Assembly: GCA_001314865.1 (NCBI GenBank)
Contig: LJZR01000011.1
Span: forward strand, 1 to 64,000
Direction: 5' to 3'
DNA: 64,000 bases
Source: Phormidesmis priestleyi Ana
GTDB lineage: Bacteria > Cyanobacteriota > Cyanobacteriia > Phormidesmidales > Phormidesmidaceae
Shown here: in pieces, positions 47,001 to 55,501 of the stretch
Layout: each line of letters starts with the position of its first letter
How positions within the stretch are numbered: position 1 is the stretch's first letter
Notes under the pieces: generated by a model
What the model was told of the DNA's origin: nothing
Database searches by the model: none
Seen by the model: only the letters and a program-made list of their open reading frames with translations
Translations under genes and position numbers: made by a program

Positions 47001-48445
47001 TGCTACGACCAAATGCGAGAGGGCCTCAAGAATCGAGTTCAAAAGAAAATCTATTGGATCAGAGGCAAACCTTAACAACACCAGAAATAGAAGAATCTTT
47101 CGAGGTGTTCGAGCAGGTTGAAACCGAACTAGACGAAACCTATAGGCAACATTTGGGAATTCCCAATGATGACTTCCAGAATTTAGTTACCGTAGGAACG
47201 CTGCAAAGAAGTTTGGCACAAACGGAAAATGCCACGGGATTGAAACCTGCATTCGTATATGTTTACTTTGTGCCCAGCGCTGAAACCGAGAATCCGTCTG
47301 AACATCCTAACGACGAGCTTGAGATTATGGTCGTGACGGCCGATGGAGTGGCTATGCGGCAACGACAATGGGGCGTTACGCGATCGCAACTGACAGCCGC
47401 TAGTCACCAGTTACGACAGCAAGTAACCAGTCAGTTTTCCTCAGCAAGGCAGTATTTGCCACCCGCACAACAGCTGTACAACTGGATTATGGCTCCTATT
47501 GTACAAACCTTATCAAATAGCAATATCAGTAGCTTGGGTTTTGTAATGGATGTCGGGCTGCGTACCTTGCCAATAGCCGCTTTGCACAGTGGTGATCGCT
47601 ACCTCATAGAAGACTACAGTCTTGGGTTACTGCCCTCTTTTAGTCTGACCAATTTTAGTGAGTTAGGTGAAAGCAGTCGTCCTCAAACAGCCTTTGAGCC
47701 CATGCAAGTACTCGCCATGGGCGCTTCTAGGTTTGAAAACCAGCCAAGCCTGCCAGCCGTAGAAGCCGAGCTACGTATTGTCGCGAACAAGCAAGCGCAA
47801 AATAACAGAGACATCGCACAGCCAAACCTTAGCCTTACGGCTTCTAGCAATCACCCTTCTAACGGAGAATTGCACAGCCAAGCCTTCTTAAACGAAGACT
47901 TCGTACTTGCAAACATCCAAACTCAGTTGGAAAACCCAGACTACGACATTTTACACTTGGCCACTCATGCCACCTTTGAGTCCAATAGCGCAGAAAACTC
48001 CTACATTCAGCTATGGAACGACAAACTTAAAATCAACGAAATCGATCAACTGAAGCTGAATAAATCCAGTATCCGATTGATAGTGCTCAGCGCCTGCAAT
48101 ACAGCCCTAGGCAGTCCGGCCTCAGAATATGGATTCGCTGGCCTAGCGGTGAGTGCAGGTACTAGAACAGCCTTGGCAAGCCTCTGGCCAGTGAGCGATG
48201 AAGGCACCCTCGGGTTTATGTCTCAGTTTTATCACTATCTTGAGTACTCACCTGCACAAGTTGAAGCCCTCCGGCAAGCTCAGCTTCGCATGATTGAAGG
48301 CAAACTTGAAATCGTGAACGGGACTATATATAAAGCTGGCAATGAAGTCTTAGCCGTTTTGCCTGAGCTAAAAGAGAGCGGACAGTGGGACTTTTCACAT
48401 CCCTTTTATTGGTCGGCATTTACGATGATTGGCAATCCCTGGTGA
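44012..48445 (+). CDS. TPS-secreted hemagglutinin-like protein fused to a CHAT caspase-like protease
   Basis: 1477 residues. Signal peptide 1-32 (ASNASA/Q). A two-partner-secretion hemagglutination domain (about 36-170) follows with DANLYLMNPAGVLLGPNAQL, then a beta-helix-like region to about 800. A 16-copy nine-residue repeat (GNSSGTGSE, residues 808-951) acts as a spacer. The C-terminal CHAT domain (about 1180-1477) has catalytic His1319 in HLATHATF and Cys1362 in VLSACNTALG, and ends FYWSAFTMIGNPW. The fusion suggests an exported protease or a surface protein whose C-terminal part acts after processing. Its TpsB transporter gene is not in the window. The minus frame over the repeats is a shadow. 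Confidence 0.9.
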   Translation: MKPTSSTSQYLLPFWILLPLFSVVMLASNASAQVISAEDEVGTIVTTSGDRMDISGGQLSSDQTNLFQSFEQFTLDAGQTANFMTNAATQNIISRVTGGNASILNGELQVSGSDANLYLMNPAGVLLGPNAQLNLSGGFTATTATGIGFSGDQFNLFGNSNYSILNGVPSTFYFDRLKAGAVVNTGDLSVSDGESITLIGGSVVNTGRLNAPAGTVTLAAVEGENLVKISQGDQLLSLEVEAIDRDAIPSQITAKSIGEMLTGSGLTQATAMMIEPDGSVMLSGTRVSEGGGSAIASGFISTSGTRGGNINVLGSNQVTLQNSILSAESDNDGGLIRIGGDYRGQGDIINTTQTSIDSTSRLLANSLSNGDGGNIFVWAEDATTVYGNVQARGGQLSGDGGFVEISGKNQLTLRGSVDLSAPKGKLGNLLLDPQNIVITDGTAPPNNESNTYFSSRDIEDLSTSANIELSATGNIIIENLSDNSLRFQQGRSITFVADSDLDGEGRFEMLDKNDEIEANRGDINIFAAGIMAGRLATNTISLDGESAGNITLVSSQGVTARNLSANASSLLNNSGNGGNVTIEAQNGDILVEEIIRTWSYALFNNASDGGDVNLSASGGITVQDIVTFSDVGFNNPGNSGRVSLIANDDVKTGDINTQAWFRRDYRGNGGSVTITSANGGIETEGISTPNGSVILTAADSIEVDFIDARDRINSQEPTFINITTQDLFKATDVIGTTGASLSTAGTNDGLITITYNSENTPFTVGESTSNGTVGNIESSTNTLSSGSFIDDYIAGNISLINLFDSSEGNSSGTGSEGNSSGTGSEGNSSGTGSEGNSSGTGSEGNSSGTGSEGNSSGTGSEGNSSGTGSEGSSSGTGSEGSSSGTGSEGNSSGTGSEGNSSGTGSEGNSSGTGSEGNSSGTGSEGNSSGIGSEDNLSVIGSEGNSSGTGSEGKIEGSSPETSATPGMEPLVVPAETPNELEETDLTASINDNVVLALLRPNARGPQESSSKENLLDQRQTLTTPEIEESFEVFEQVETELDETYRQHLGIPNDDFQNLVTVGTLQRSLAQTENATGLKPAFVYVYFVPSAETENPSEHPNDELEIMVVTADGVAMRQRQWGVTRSQLTAASHQLRQQVTSQFSSARQYLPPAQQLYNWIMAPIVQTLSNSNISSLGFVMDVGLRTLPIAALHSGDRYLIEDYSLGLLPSFSLTNFSELGESSRPQTAFEPMQVLAMGASRFENQPSLPAVEAELRIVANKQAQNNRDIAQPNLSLTASSNHPSNGELHSQAFLNEDFVLANIQTQLENPDYDILHLATHATFESNSAENSYIQLWNDKLKINEIDQLKLNKSSIRLIVLSACNTALGSPASEYGFAGLAVSAGTRTALASLWPVSDEGTLGFMSQFYHYLEYSPAQVEALRQAQLRMIEGKLEIVNGTIYKAGNEVLAVLPELKESGQWDFSHPFYWSAFTMIGNPW
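46433..46864. repeat. 27-bp in-frame tandem repeat, 16 copies
   Basis: Units encode GNSSGTGSE with GSSSGTGSE, GNSSGIGSE and DNLSVIGSE variants. Third-base differences (GGT/GGC, AAT/AAC) sort the units into subtypes, indicating past duplication of blocks. Confidence 0.95.
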
Positions 48446-48506
48446 AACAAGATGAAGCCAAATGAAGCGGGTCTAACTTCCAGCATCCTGGAAGTTAGAT
48501 AAACAG

Positions 48507-50555
48507 CTACCACACTCGCCACGCTTCCCAATCCAAATTGAAGATAGAAGTATTGGGAAATGCCGTTGGGTTGCCATTGGCATTTAGCCGCCGCTGAAGC
48601 TTCTCTAGCAAAGGCTCAGGCGAGGGCAAATCATCCACCAGTTCATAGGGCAAAACACCCTCGGTCAAGGCAAAGTCAATCGTGGTTCCGGCAGCGACGC
48701 CAACTGACCACTCAAAGGAATGAACCCGATAGGCAGCGGCGGCAATATTGCTAGTTGCGATGGTTTTACCCGCGATCAGTAGGTTGTCAATGTTTTGCGG
48801 AATCATCGCCCGAAGTGGAATTTGGCCAGGGTAAGCTTGGCCATGAGCCTTGCGGATATTTTTGTATTCGGTGTTGCCAGGCGTTTCTGGCGGTGACAGG
48901 GTTAGGCAAGGGTGAAAATCGATGGCGTATTGCGCAATGCCCACCGAATCGGGATAGATGGTCGAGCGGGTGCGGCGAACGATATCAGCCGGGGGAACTT
49001 GGTCGTCAATGGCGGAGATAGTGTTGAGTCCAGCTAACGCGTACCAAAGCGTCCGGTAGCGAGCAGGGCCAAGGGAGGTTTGATAGTATTCATCGCGGTA
49101 GTCAGCCCGGGAAATATCGATTTCGTTAACCATAAAGCCTTGGTCATATCCGTAGGCTGGTCGCCCCACAATACGCCGAGCTTCACGAATATAGGGATAT
49201 TTAGATAAGCCATGGGCAGTTCCCATAGGCGCATCTAAGCCATAGATAAATCGGTGGTTAGGGTTAGGCTCTTTAACATTGGGGCCTAACTGAGAATCGG
49301 TATCGCCAGTAGTCAGCCAGTGGTAATAGCTGTAGGCATTTTCTTCGCCTTTGCGCAGCGTTTCTACGCGCAGGCCACCAAGCCAGCCGCCGGGTTCTAG
49401 CTGACCGCTAGCCATGAGCTGCGCTGGGGTGTAAATGAGGTTATCAGCCGGGGTGCCAGGACGATAGTCGTTTCCCCAAGTCCAGTTTTGCATGGAGATA
49501 TCGCCGGGAGCGACTTTGCTAACGCCAAACTGCCGACCTTCGGGCCGAGGGTCAGGAGCCGCAATGCGACGGTAGGTAAAAACATAGTCGAAGTAGTCGT
49601 TGGTATTGCGAGGCCGCTCATAGCTGAAGTAAGGCGCGTACTGCTGATAATAGGAAGGTTCAGGCTGTGGCTGCGGCTCGGCGGTGCGCTCCATCCCAAA
49701 AGTGTAGGTAAAGCCCTGGGTACAGTATTGATCGCCCGTTTCGGTTGGGGAGGAGGGGTTGAGGTAGGAGCGAGGGTCTAGGCCCAATTGGTAAGGAACA
49801 CCTGAGAGTGCAATGACTTCGCCGGTTTCGGTGGCTTCGACGACGTACCAGTCGGCAGGGCCAGACTGCGGCGTTTTGGCAGGGATGAACTGAATGATTT
49901 TTTTGGTGAAGCGCTCGGAGTCTTCATAGCGGTAGCTGTCTATAAAGGTTTCTGAGAGCGTCTGTGTATTGAGCGGTGGCGCGCCGGGGGCTGGGGTATG
50001 CTGAATGGCGATCGCACTATCAATCATCTTGCCATCTGCACTCAGGGCCAACTCTTTTACCACCGTAGAAGGAAACCACTTCAGCTCACCACCACCTTTT
50101 CGAGCAGCATCTGCGAGCATATCGGTCAAAATCTGGTGGGCATCGCGTGGTAAAAAGCACGAAACACTCACCCAGCAGCCACCGGGGTTTAGCTCACCAT
50201 AAAAAGCTTCGATTCTTTGACGCAAGGCCTTATATCCCTCGGAATAAAAAAGCTCTGATCGCTGCTTTTGAGCCTCATCTAACGCCGAAGTGCCCTGAGA
50301 AGAAATTTGTCCGCCCACCCAGTCGGTAAGCTCAGTCATACAAACAGTACGCCCCGACAGTAAACTTTCGTAGGCGGTCGCTGTCCCCGCTAATCCACCA
50401 CCGACGATGAGCAGCTCGCACTCTACGGTGTCATCAGGTGCTACTGGCGCGGCTTGTGCCATGACTGGCCGCACAGAGCCTAATGGTAAGGACAAAGCTG
50501 CGAGCAGCATACTCAGTGCCCCCGCCGAACAACGATGTAACAAATCAATGGCCAT
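48507..50555 (-). CDS. exported FAD-dependent oxidoreductase
   Basis: 682 residues from ATG 50553-50555 (a GTG 33 bases upstream is possible); the choice places a signal peptide at the start (about 1-34, VMAQAA). The dinucleotide fold GGGLAGTATAYESLL is close after it, with VGGQISSQGTSALDE and a late FAD contact IDNLLIAGKTIATSN. This resembles the PF12831-type FAD-dependent oxidoreductases. The substrate is unknown. It is convergent with the CHAT gene. Confidence 0.85.
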   Translation of the reverse strand: MAIDLLHRCSAGALSMLLAALSLPLGSVRPVMAQAAPVAPDDTVECELLIVGGGLAGTATAYESLLSGRTVCMTELTDWVGGQISSQGTSALDEAQKQRSELFYSEGYKALRQRIEAFYGELNPGGCWVSVSCFLPRDAHQILTDMLADAARKGGGELKWFPSTVVKELALSADGKMIDSAIAIQHTPAPGAPPLNTQTLSETFIDSYRYEDSERFTKKIIQFIPAKTPQSGPADWYVVEATETGEVIALSGVPYQLGLDPRSYLNPSSPTETGDQYCTQGFTYTFGMERTAEPQPQPEPSYYQQYAPYFSYERPRNTNDYFDYVFTYRRIAAPDPRPEGRQFGVSKVAPGDISMQNWTWGNDYRPGTPADNLIYTPAQLMASGQLEPGGWLGGLRVETLRKGEENAYSYYHWLTTGDTDSQLGPNVKEPNPNHRFIYGLDAPMGTAHGLSKYPYIREARRIVGRPAYGYDQGFMVNEIDISRADYRDEYYQTSLGPARYRTLWYALAGLNTISAIDDQVPPADIVRRTRSTIYPDSVGIAQYAIDFHPCLTLSPPETPGNTEYKNIRKAHGQAYPGQIPLRAMIPQNIDNLLIAGKTIATSNIAAAAYRVHSFEWSVGVAAGTTIDFALTEGVLPYELVDDLPSPEPLLEKLQRRLNANGNPTAFPNTSIFNLDWEAWRVW

Positions 50556-50797
50556 GAGTCTTTTAAAGGGGGAGAACAATAGGATCACAGGAGGATGACG
50601 GAAAAATTACCAGGAGAAAAGAATTAAGAAAACTTGCTGCCGAAAATGAGTGAGCGTATTTTTCCCTAAAGCTACGCATTTCCGTCTGTGCTTGACAAGT
50701 CCCTTTGTATCAGTTGTTAGACCAAGCGAAAAGGGACAGCGAACCGACACTAGTGCATACCCTACGCGGTGTACGATTAAGTTTGGGACGCTCAGGG

Positions 50798-52072
50798 ATG
50801 CCTCAAAACCAGCGTATGGCTCAAAAATCGGCTCAAAAGCTTTTATATATCAGCAACGGCCATGGGGAAGATAACCACTCCTCTCACATTATTCGGACGC
50901 TGCGCGCGATTCGCCCTGAGCTAGAAATTGCGGCCCTGCCAATTGTGGGAGAAGGAAACGCCTACCGTAAAATTAATGTGCCAATTGTGGGGCCAACCTA
51001 CACCCTGCCTTCTGGCGGCTTTACCTACATGAATCGGCTGCGGCTGATTGATGACATTCGCGCGGGGTTGCTGACGATGACTTGGAAGCAATACCGCGCC
51101 ATGCGTCAGTATGTCGATCAGGTCGATTTTGTGGCCGCCACAGGCGACACGATCGGTCAGGCATTTGCGTTGCTGAGCGGCAAGCCTTTTGTATCCTTTA
51201 TTTCGCCGCTTTCAGCAATGTATGAAGGCAAGCTGAATATGGATTTAATCCTGTGGCAGATCCTAAAGTCGGAGCGATGTCGGGCAGTGGCTACTCGCGA
51301 TGCCTACACCGCCGAAGATCTGCGTCGGCAGGGACTTGAAAAAGTCACGTTTGGCGGAATTCCTTCGCTAGATAGGTTAAAGCCTGTAGGCCGAGACATT
51401 CAGCTAGGCGAGGGTGAAAAAATGGTTGCCTTGCTGCCCGGATCTAGAACCGCAGAGGCTGTTCGCAACTTTAAGCTAGAGATGCAGGTGGCCTTAGAAG
51501 CCGCGCGGCTCAATGAGCAGATTCAGTTTCGAGCAGCTTTAGTGCCTAGCGTTATGGCCGAGGTAGAGCAAATTGCCGCTGCTGAAGGCTGGCAATTTGA
51601 GCAGCACAGTCGAGAAAATGGGACGCCCTGGATTCGATTAAGCTACAGCCACAGGGCGGGAGTTGGCGATCGCCCAATTGAAATTCTTTGCTACAGCGAC
51701 GCCTTTAACGACATTGTTTGTCGTACCACGCTGGTGGTCGGCATGGCAGGATTGGCCGTGGATCAGGCCATGGCAATTGGTAAGCCGATTGTGCAGATTG
51801 CGGGCGAAGGGCCACAGTTCACCTATGCGTTTGCCGAAGCTCAGGAGAGGCTGCTAGGGCTTTCGGTACAGACCATTGGGAAGCGGGCGGCAACGCCAGA
51901 GATATTGAAAGAGGCCGCTGAGTGTGTGGTCAAGACGATTGAGGATAGCGCTTATCTACAGCGATGCGTGGACAATGGGTTGGCAAAATTTGGGCCGTTT
52001 GGCGCATCAGCGCGAATTGCGAATTTGATTTTAAGGCATATGGATGAGGCGATCGCAACCAATGCGCAGTAA
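50798..52072 (+). CDS. lipid-A-disaccharide synthase-related protein
   Basis: 424 residues from ATG 50798. Opening LLYISNGHGEDNHSSHIIRT and later ALLPGSRTAEAVRNFK and GMAGLAVDQAMAIGKPIVQI match the GT-B fold of an LpxB-related family found in cyanobacteria, not true LpxB. Substrate and product are unknown; cyanobacteria commonly lack classical lipid A acyl pathways. It overlaps the following ABC exporter gene by 11 bases, which suggests that the exporter handles its product. Confidence 0.82.
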   Translation: MPQNQRMAQKSAQKLLYISNGHGEDNHSSHIIRTLRAIRPELEIAALPIVGEGNAYRKINVPIVGPTYTLPSGGFTYMNRLRLIDDIRAGLLTMTWKQYRAMRQYVDQVDFVAATGDTIGQAFALLSGKPFVSFISPLSAMYEGKLNMDLILWQILKSERCRAVATRDAYTAEDLRRQGLEKVTFGGIPSLDRLKPVGRDIQLGEGEKMVALLPGSRTAEAVRNFKLEMQVALEAARLNEQIQFRAALVPSVMAEVEQIAAAEGWQFEQHSRENGTPWIRLSYSHRAGVGDRPIEILCYSDAFNDIVCRTTLVVGMAGLAVDQAMAIGKPIVQIAGEGPQFTYAFAEAQERLLGLSVQTIGKRAATPEILKEAAECVVKTIEDSAYLQRCVDNGLAKFGPFGASARIANLILRHMDEAIATNAQ

Positions 52073-53909
52073 TCGCTCTAGTTATCGCCATTTATGGCCG
52101 TTTATTCAGGCTGAGTGGCCGCTGTTTGTCAGAACGTTTGTGGGCGTGTTGGGGTATGTGATTACGGCGGCTTTGCTGCCGCTACTCGCACGCGAGATTG
52201 CTGGTTCTATTGGCTCTGGAGATGTTAGACAGACGGCCTATTGGCTGGGGCTAGCCGTGATTGACTTTACTGTGCAAAATGTTTTTTTGTATGTAGAGCG
52301 TGTGGGGGCGATCGCAGCGGCGCAAAACATCGTATTGGCTGTCCGCAGGCAAGTATACAAGAACCTGCATGGGCTAGATATTGACTACTTTGCCAATGCC
52401 CAAACGGGAGACCTGGCTTACCGCATTACAGAAGATACCGACAAAATCGGTGAAGTGATCACCAAAATGTCGCAGCAGTTTATCTCTTGCGTGCTGCAAA
52501 TTGTTGCTTTTACAGGCTACATACTGTACTTGAACTGGCAGCTGTCGCTCACAGGCATTGTGATTATGCCGATACTGGCGCTGCTGATCAGCTTTTTTGG
52601 TCGGAAAATGTTGACGCGATCGCGCCGCAACCAACAAGAAATTTCCAACCTCTCCTCACTGCTCACTGAAGTCTTTGGCAGCATCCGCATCGTCCATGCC
52701 TTCGCCGCCCAAAAATACGAGCTCACTCGATTTTCTCAGGAAGCTCAAAAAAATAGAGATGCCAAATATAGAGCCGAGCATATTACGGCCATTCAATATC
52801 CAGTGCTCGGCTTTTTGCAGGCAATGGGCGTGATGCTCCTGTTTTTGGTCGGTGCATGGCAAATTTCCATCGACAATCTAACGCCCGCAGACCTCATTTC
52901 TTTTTTGACGGCAGTGGCGCTGCTCATATCACCGATTGACCTGGCGACTCAGCACTACAACCTCTACAAGCAAACAGAAGCCTCAGCAGAGCGCGTGTTT
53001 GAGCTGATGAACCTAAAGCCAACCCTTGTAGAACAAGCCGATGCGATCGCCCTCCCCGCCATCACCGGCAAAGTAGACTACGACCAAGTAAGCTTCGGCT
53101 ATGTCCCTAACCCTTACAAAGTTGAGCAGGGATTTGATCGTGAATTTGATCGTGAATGGGAGCATGAATTCGATCACGGATCACTCAACAGAACACACAA
53201 CAAAACGCAAACCTCAGAAGCTGCGCCTGATCTCATCCTCAGCGAGCTAAACCTGAAGGTTCATCCCGGTGAAGTCATCGCGCTAGTCGGCCCTTCTGGT
53301 GCCGGAAAAACCACCATCGTGAACCTGCTGATGCGCTTTTATGACCCTCAGGCAGGCCGAGTATTAATTGATGGCATTGACATCAAAACCGTTACCATCG
53401 ACAGCCTGCGCCATCAAATCGGGATTGTGCCGCAGGAAACGACGCTGTTTTCAGGGACGGTGGCGCAAAATATTGCCTACGGGCAAACCAAATTAGACTA
53501 CGCAGCCATTGAGGCAGCCGCAAAAATCGCTAACGCCCATGAATTTATCAGCCAGCTTTCAAAAGGGTATGACACTTGGGTTGGCGAGCGAGGCACCAAT
53601 TTTTCGGGCGGTCAAAAGCAGCGAATCGCGATCGCCCGCGCCATTTTGCTCAACCCGCGCATTTTAATTTTGGATGAAGCCACCAGCGCCCTCGACCCAG
53701 AATCCGAAGCCTTAGTTCAAGAAGCCTTAGAGCGAGCCATGGAAAATCGCACGGTATTTATCATTGCTCACCGGCTCAGCACAGTCCGTCAGGCAAACCG
53801 TATTCTCTTTTTAGAAAAAGGCAAAATTTTAGAGTCGGGCACACATGCCGAGCTACTCGCCCATAAGGGCCGGTATGCTCAGTTTTATACACAGCAGTTT
53901 GAAGGGTAG
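52062..53909 (+). CDS. MsbA-like ABC exporter
   Basis: 615 residues (a start 18 bases earlier is possible). The membrane domain covers about 15-300, then a charged insert with repeated DREFDREWEHEFDH before the ATPase. The ATPase has Walker A VGPSGAGKTTIVNLLMRFY, Q-loop VPQETTLFSGTV, signature FSGGQKQRIAIARA, Walker B ILILDEATSALD and H-loop IIAHRLSTV. This is the lipid or multidrug B-family. It overlaps the LpxB-related gene. Confidence 0.9.
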   Translation: MRSNRSSYRHLWPFIQAEWPLFVRTFVGVLGYVITAALLPLLAREIAGSIGSGDVRQTAYWLGLAVIDFTVQNVFLYVERVGAIAAAQNIVLAVRRQVYKNLHGLDIDYFANAQTGDLAYRITEDTDKIGEVITKMSQQFISCVLQIVAFTGYILYLNWQLSLTGIVIMPILALLISFFGRKMLTRSRRNQQEISNLSSLLTEVFGSIRIVHAFAAQKYELTRFSQEAQKNRDAKYRAEHITAIQYPVLGFLQAMGVMLLFLVGAWQISIDNLTPADLISFLTAVALLISPIDLATQHYNLYKQTEASAERVFELMNLKPTLVEQADAIALPAITGKVDYDQVSFGYVPNPYKVEQGFDREFDREWEHEFDHGSLNRTHNKTQTSEAAPDLILSELNLKVHPGEVIALVGPSGAGKTTIVNLLMRFYDPQAGRVLIDGIDIKTVTIDSLRHQIGIVPQETTLFSGTVAQNIAYGQTKLDYAAIEAAAKIANAHEFISQLSKGYDTWVGERGTNFSGGQKQRIAIARAILLNPRILILDEATSALDPESEALVQEALERAMENRTVFIIAHRLSTVRQANRILFLEKGKILESGTHAELLAHKGRYAQFYTQQFEG

Positions 53910-53982
53910 CGAAATATCATTCCTAATATCCATCATCCCTAACATCTATACTTAGCATCAGCACCGGAGTAACCAGTAAGCG

Positions 53983-54060
53983 AAAAAAAACCGGCATTGC
54001 TTGCGTTGTAGAGACGCGATCGCAATGCCAGTAGTAAGGTGTGAGGAGTCAATCACTCCT
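53983..54060 (-). ncRNA. yfr1: candidate Yfr1 small RNA
   Basis: The minus strand carries the exact 11-base core ACTCCTCACAC (54049-54039), the unpaired hallmark of cyanobacterial Yfr1. It is followed by a strong terminator: GGCATTGC (54029-54022) and GCAATGCC (54000-53993) flanking a 21-base loop with an inner stem, then eight U (53990-53983). A short 5' stem AGGAGT/ACTCCT would overlap the core, so the true 5' end is uncertain. Yfr1 is known as a trans-acting regulator, for example of outer-membrane proteins. It lies alone between the converging ABC and MlaE genes. Confidence 0.75.
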
Positions 54061-54169
54061 ATTAGCCATACTGACTGAGCCATGTGACTTTTGTATGACA
54101 TCGGCATGACAAAGCTGTTTGATGCACTACAGCCTATTTTTTGAGTCAGCCTAGTACATCAGCTGCCTA

Positions 54170-55090
54170 TTACATCAGCTGAAAGAGACTGACGCCAGCA
54201 AACAGCAAATCAATGACAAACAATGCCAACCAAGAAGTGACCACCGCTGACGTAGCAGACTCGCCCACACCCTTGCCATGCAGCGCTGCCGTTAGCCCCC
54301 GGCTACAGCTAGCAACTGCAATCACACCGCCAAACAATATGGCCTTAGCCGTAATAAACAAAACATCTGACACCGTCAGATAGGTACGTACGCCGTCTAA
54401 AAAGCTCGCCCTCGACAGCTCATAAACTTGAGTGGTGATCAGCCCACCGCCCGCCACCCCACAAAACAGCGCCAGCAGCGTCAAAATCGGTAGCATAATG
54501 GCACAGGCAATGACCCGAGGCATCACTAAGTAGTCAATGGGGTCAGTCCGCAGCATTTTTAAAGCATCAATTTGATCCGTCAGCTTCATAGAGGCAATTT
54601 CGGCAGCAAAAGCGGAACCCACCTGACAGGCCAACACGCCTGCGGTCAGCAATGGCGCGAGTTCGCGGCAGAAGGCAGCCGCAAAGATACCGCCCAAAGA
54701 CGATATCGATCCAAACCGGGCCATTTCTCTAGCCGACTGAATCGCAAAAATGATGCCAGCACAGAGATTGGTCATCACCACAGGTGCCAGACATCGCGGC
54801 CCCGCGCACATGAGATGATCCATTATTTGCCGTTGACCATAACGGCCCTGAACCAAGCGATGCATGACCTGCCCTGCTAGCAAAACTGCCATTGCAGAAT
54901 GGTAAATTGGGTTGTCAGCCTCCAGTCCAGGGCTGTGTCGCTGGGCTTGCTTTTGCGTTAACCGAGGAAAATCTTTTTGTAAGGGCACATCTTTAACGGG
55001 CTTAGCGGCAGGCAGTGCTTTTTCGGGCCTGGAAGCGGGTTTCCAAAACCGAGAAATGCGCTTCGTTATCCGCCGATCAGCTTTGACCAT
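54170..55090 (-). CDS. MlaE-type permease of a lipid ABC transporter
   Basis: 306 residues. After a basic N-terminal extension (about 1-65), the MlaE/YrbE domain shows four to five spans with GQVMHRLVQGRYG, AFCRELAPLLTAGVLACQVGSAFAAEI and DALKMLRTDPIDYLVMPR. Mla-type systems move phospholipids or glycolipids between envelope membranes; in plastids the homologue TGD1 acts in lipid import. No partner ATPase or MCE-domain gene is adjacent. Start ATG 55088-55090. Confidence 0.88.
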   Translation of the reverse strand: MVKADRRITKRISRFWKPASRPEKALPAAKPVKDVPLQKDFPRLTQKQAQRHSPGLEADNPIYHSAMAVLLAGQVMHRLVQGRYGQRQIMDHLMCAGPRCLAPVVMTNLCAGIIFAIQSAREMARFGSISSLGGIFAAAFCRELAPLLTAGVLACQVGSAFAAEIASMKLTDQIDALKMLRTDPIDYLVMPRVIACAIMLPILTLLALFCGVAGGGLITTQVYELSRASFLDGVRTYLTVSDVLFITAKAILFGGVIAVASCSRGLTAALHGKGVGESATSAVVTSWLALFVIDLLFAGVSLFQLM

Positions 55091-55501
55091 TGCTACAGAC
55101 TATATCAAAGTAACCCCGGTGAACTAGCTGTTCGGCCCTAGTTGCTAACTAGCTGTTAAAAGGATAGATTGCCCAATCATTTTCACCCATTCAAAAAATG
55201 ATTCAAAAAAGTCGATAGATAATCATTTGTACTATAAGCAAGGCATTAGCTGCCCTATACTTCTGTACTAAAAACGCTGTACTAAAAGCTCTTTGCTAGC
55301 CATCCCGCACTGGCAGCCAGTACAGCACCGGCACTCAGAAAGGCGTCATAGCAATGATGCTGGCCCTCAGAAAAAATAAAAGTTGATTTTTCAGAGATAT
55401 ATAGTACACTTGTACCAAGCACTGAAAGAAGAGATTTCGTTTCACTTCTGCGAACTCAATAGTTCGTTTTTGTGTGCCGTTTGCGCCCTCGCATTTTGGA
55501 T
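55091..55501. other. 411-base gap with a LexA-like site
   Basis: It holds repeated TGTACTA motifs (55228-55285 region) and a LexA-like palindrome at 55403. No gene was found; a 46-codon minus frame is doubtful. Confidence 0.5.
55403..55416 (+). promoter_or_regulatory. candidate LexA box
   Basis: AGTACACTTGTACC fits the cyanobacterial LexA consensus RGTACNNNDGTWCB at every position and lies 86 bases upstream of the next ATG. One site alone is weak evidence. Confidence 0.4.

Noticed and set aside
55230-55460. 46-codon minus-strand frame in the gap before 55502
   Set aside because: GTG start without ribosome binding site; overlaps the promoter region of the plus-strand gene.
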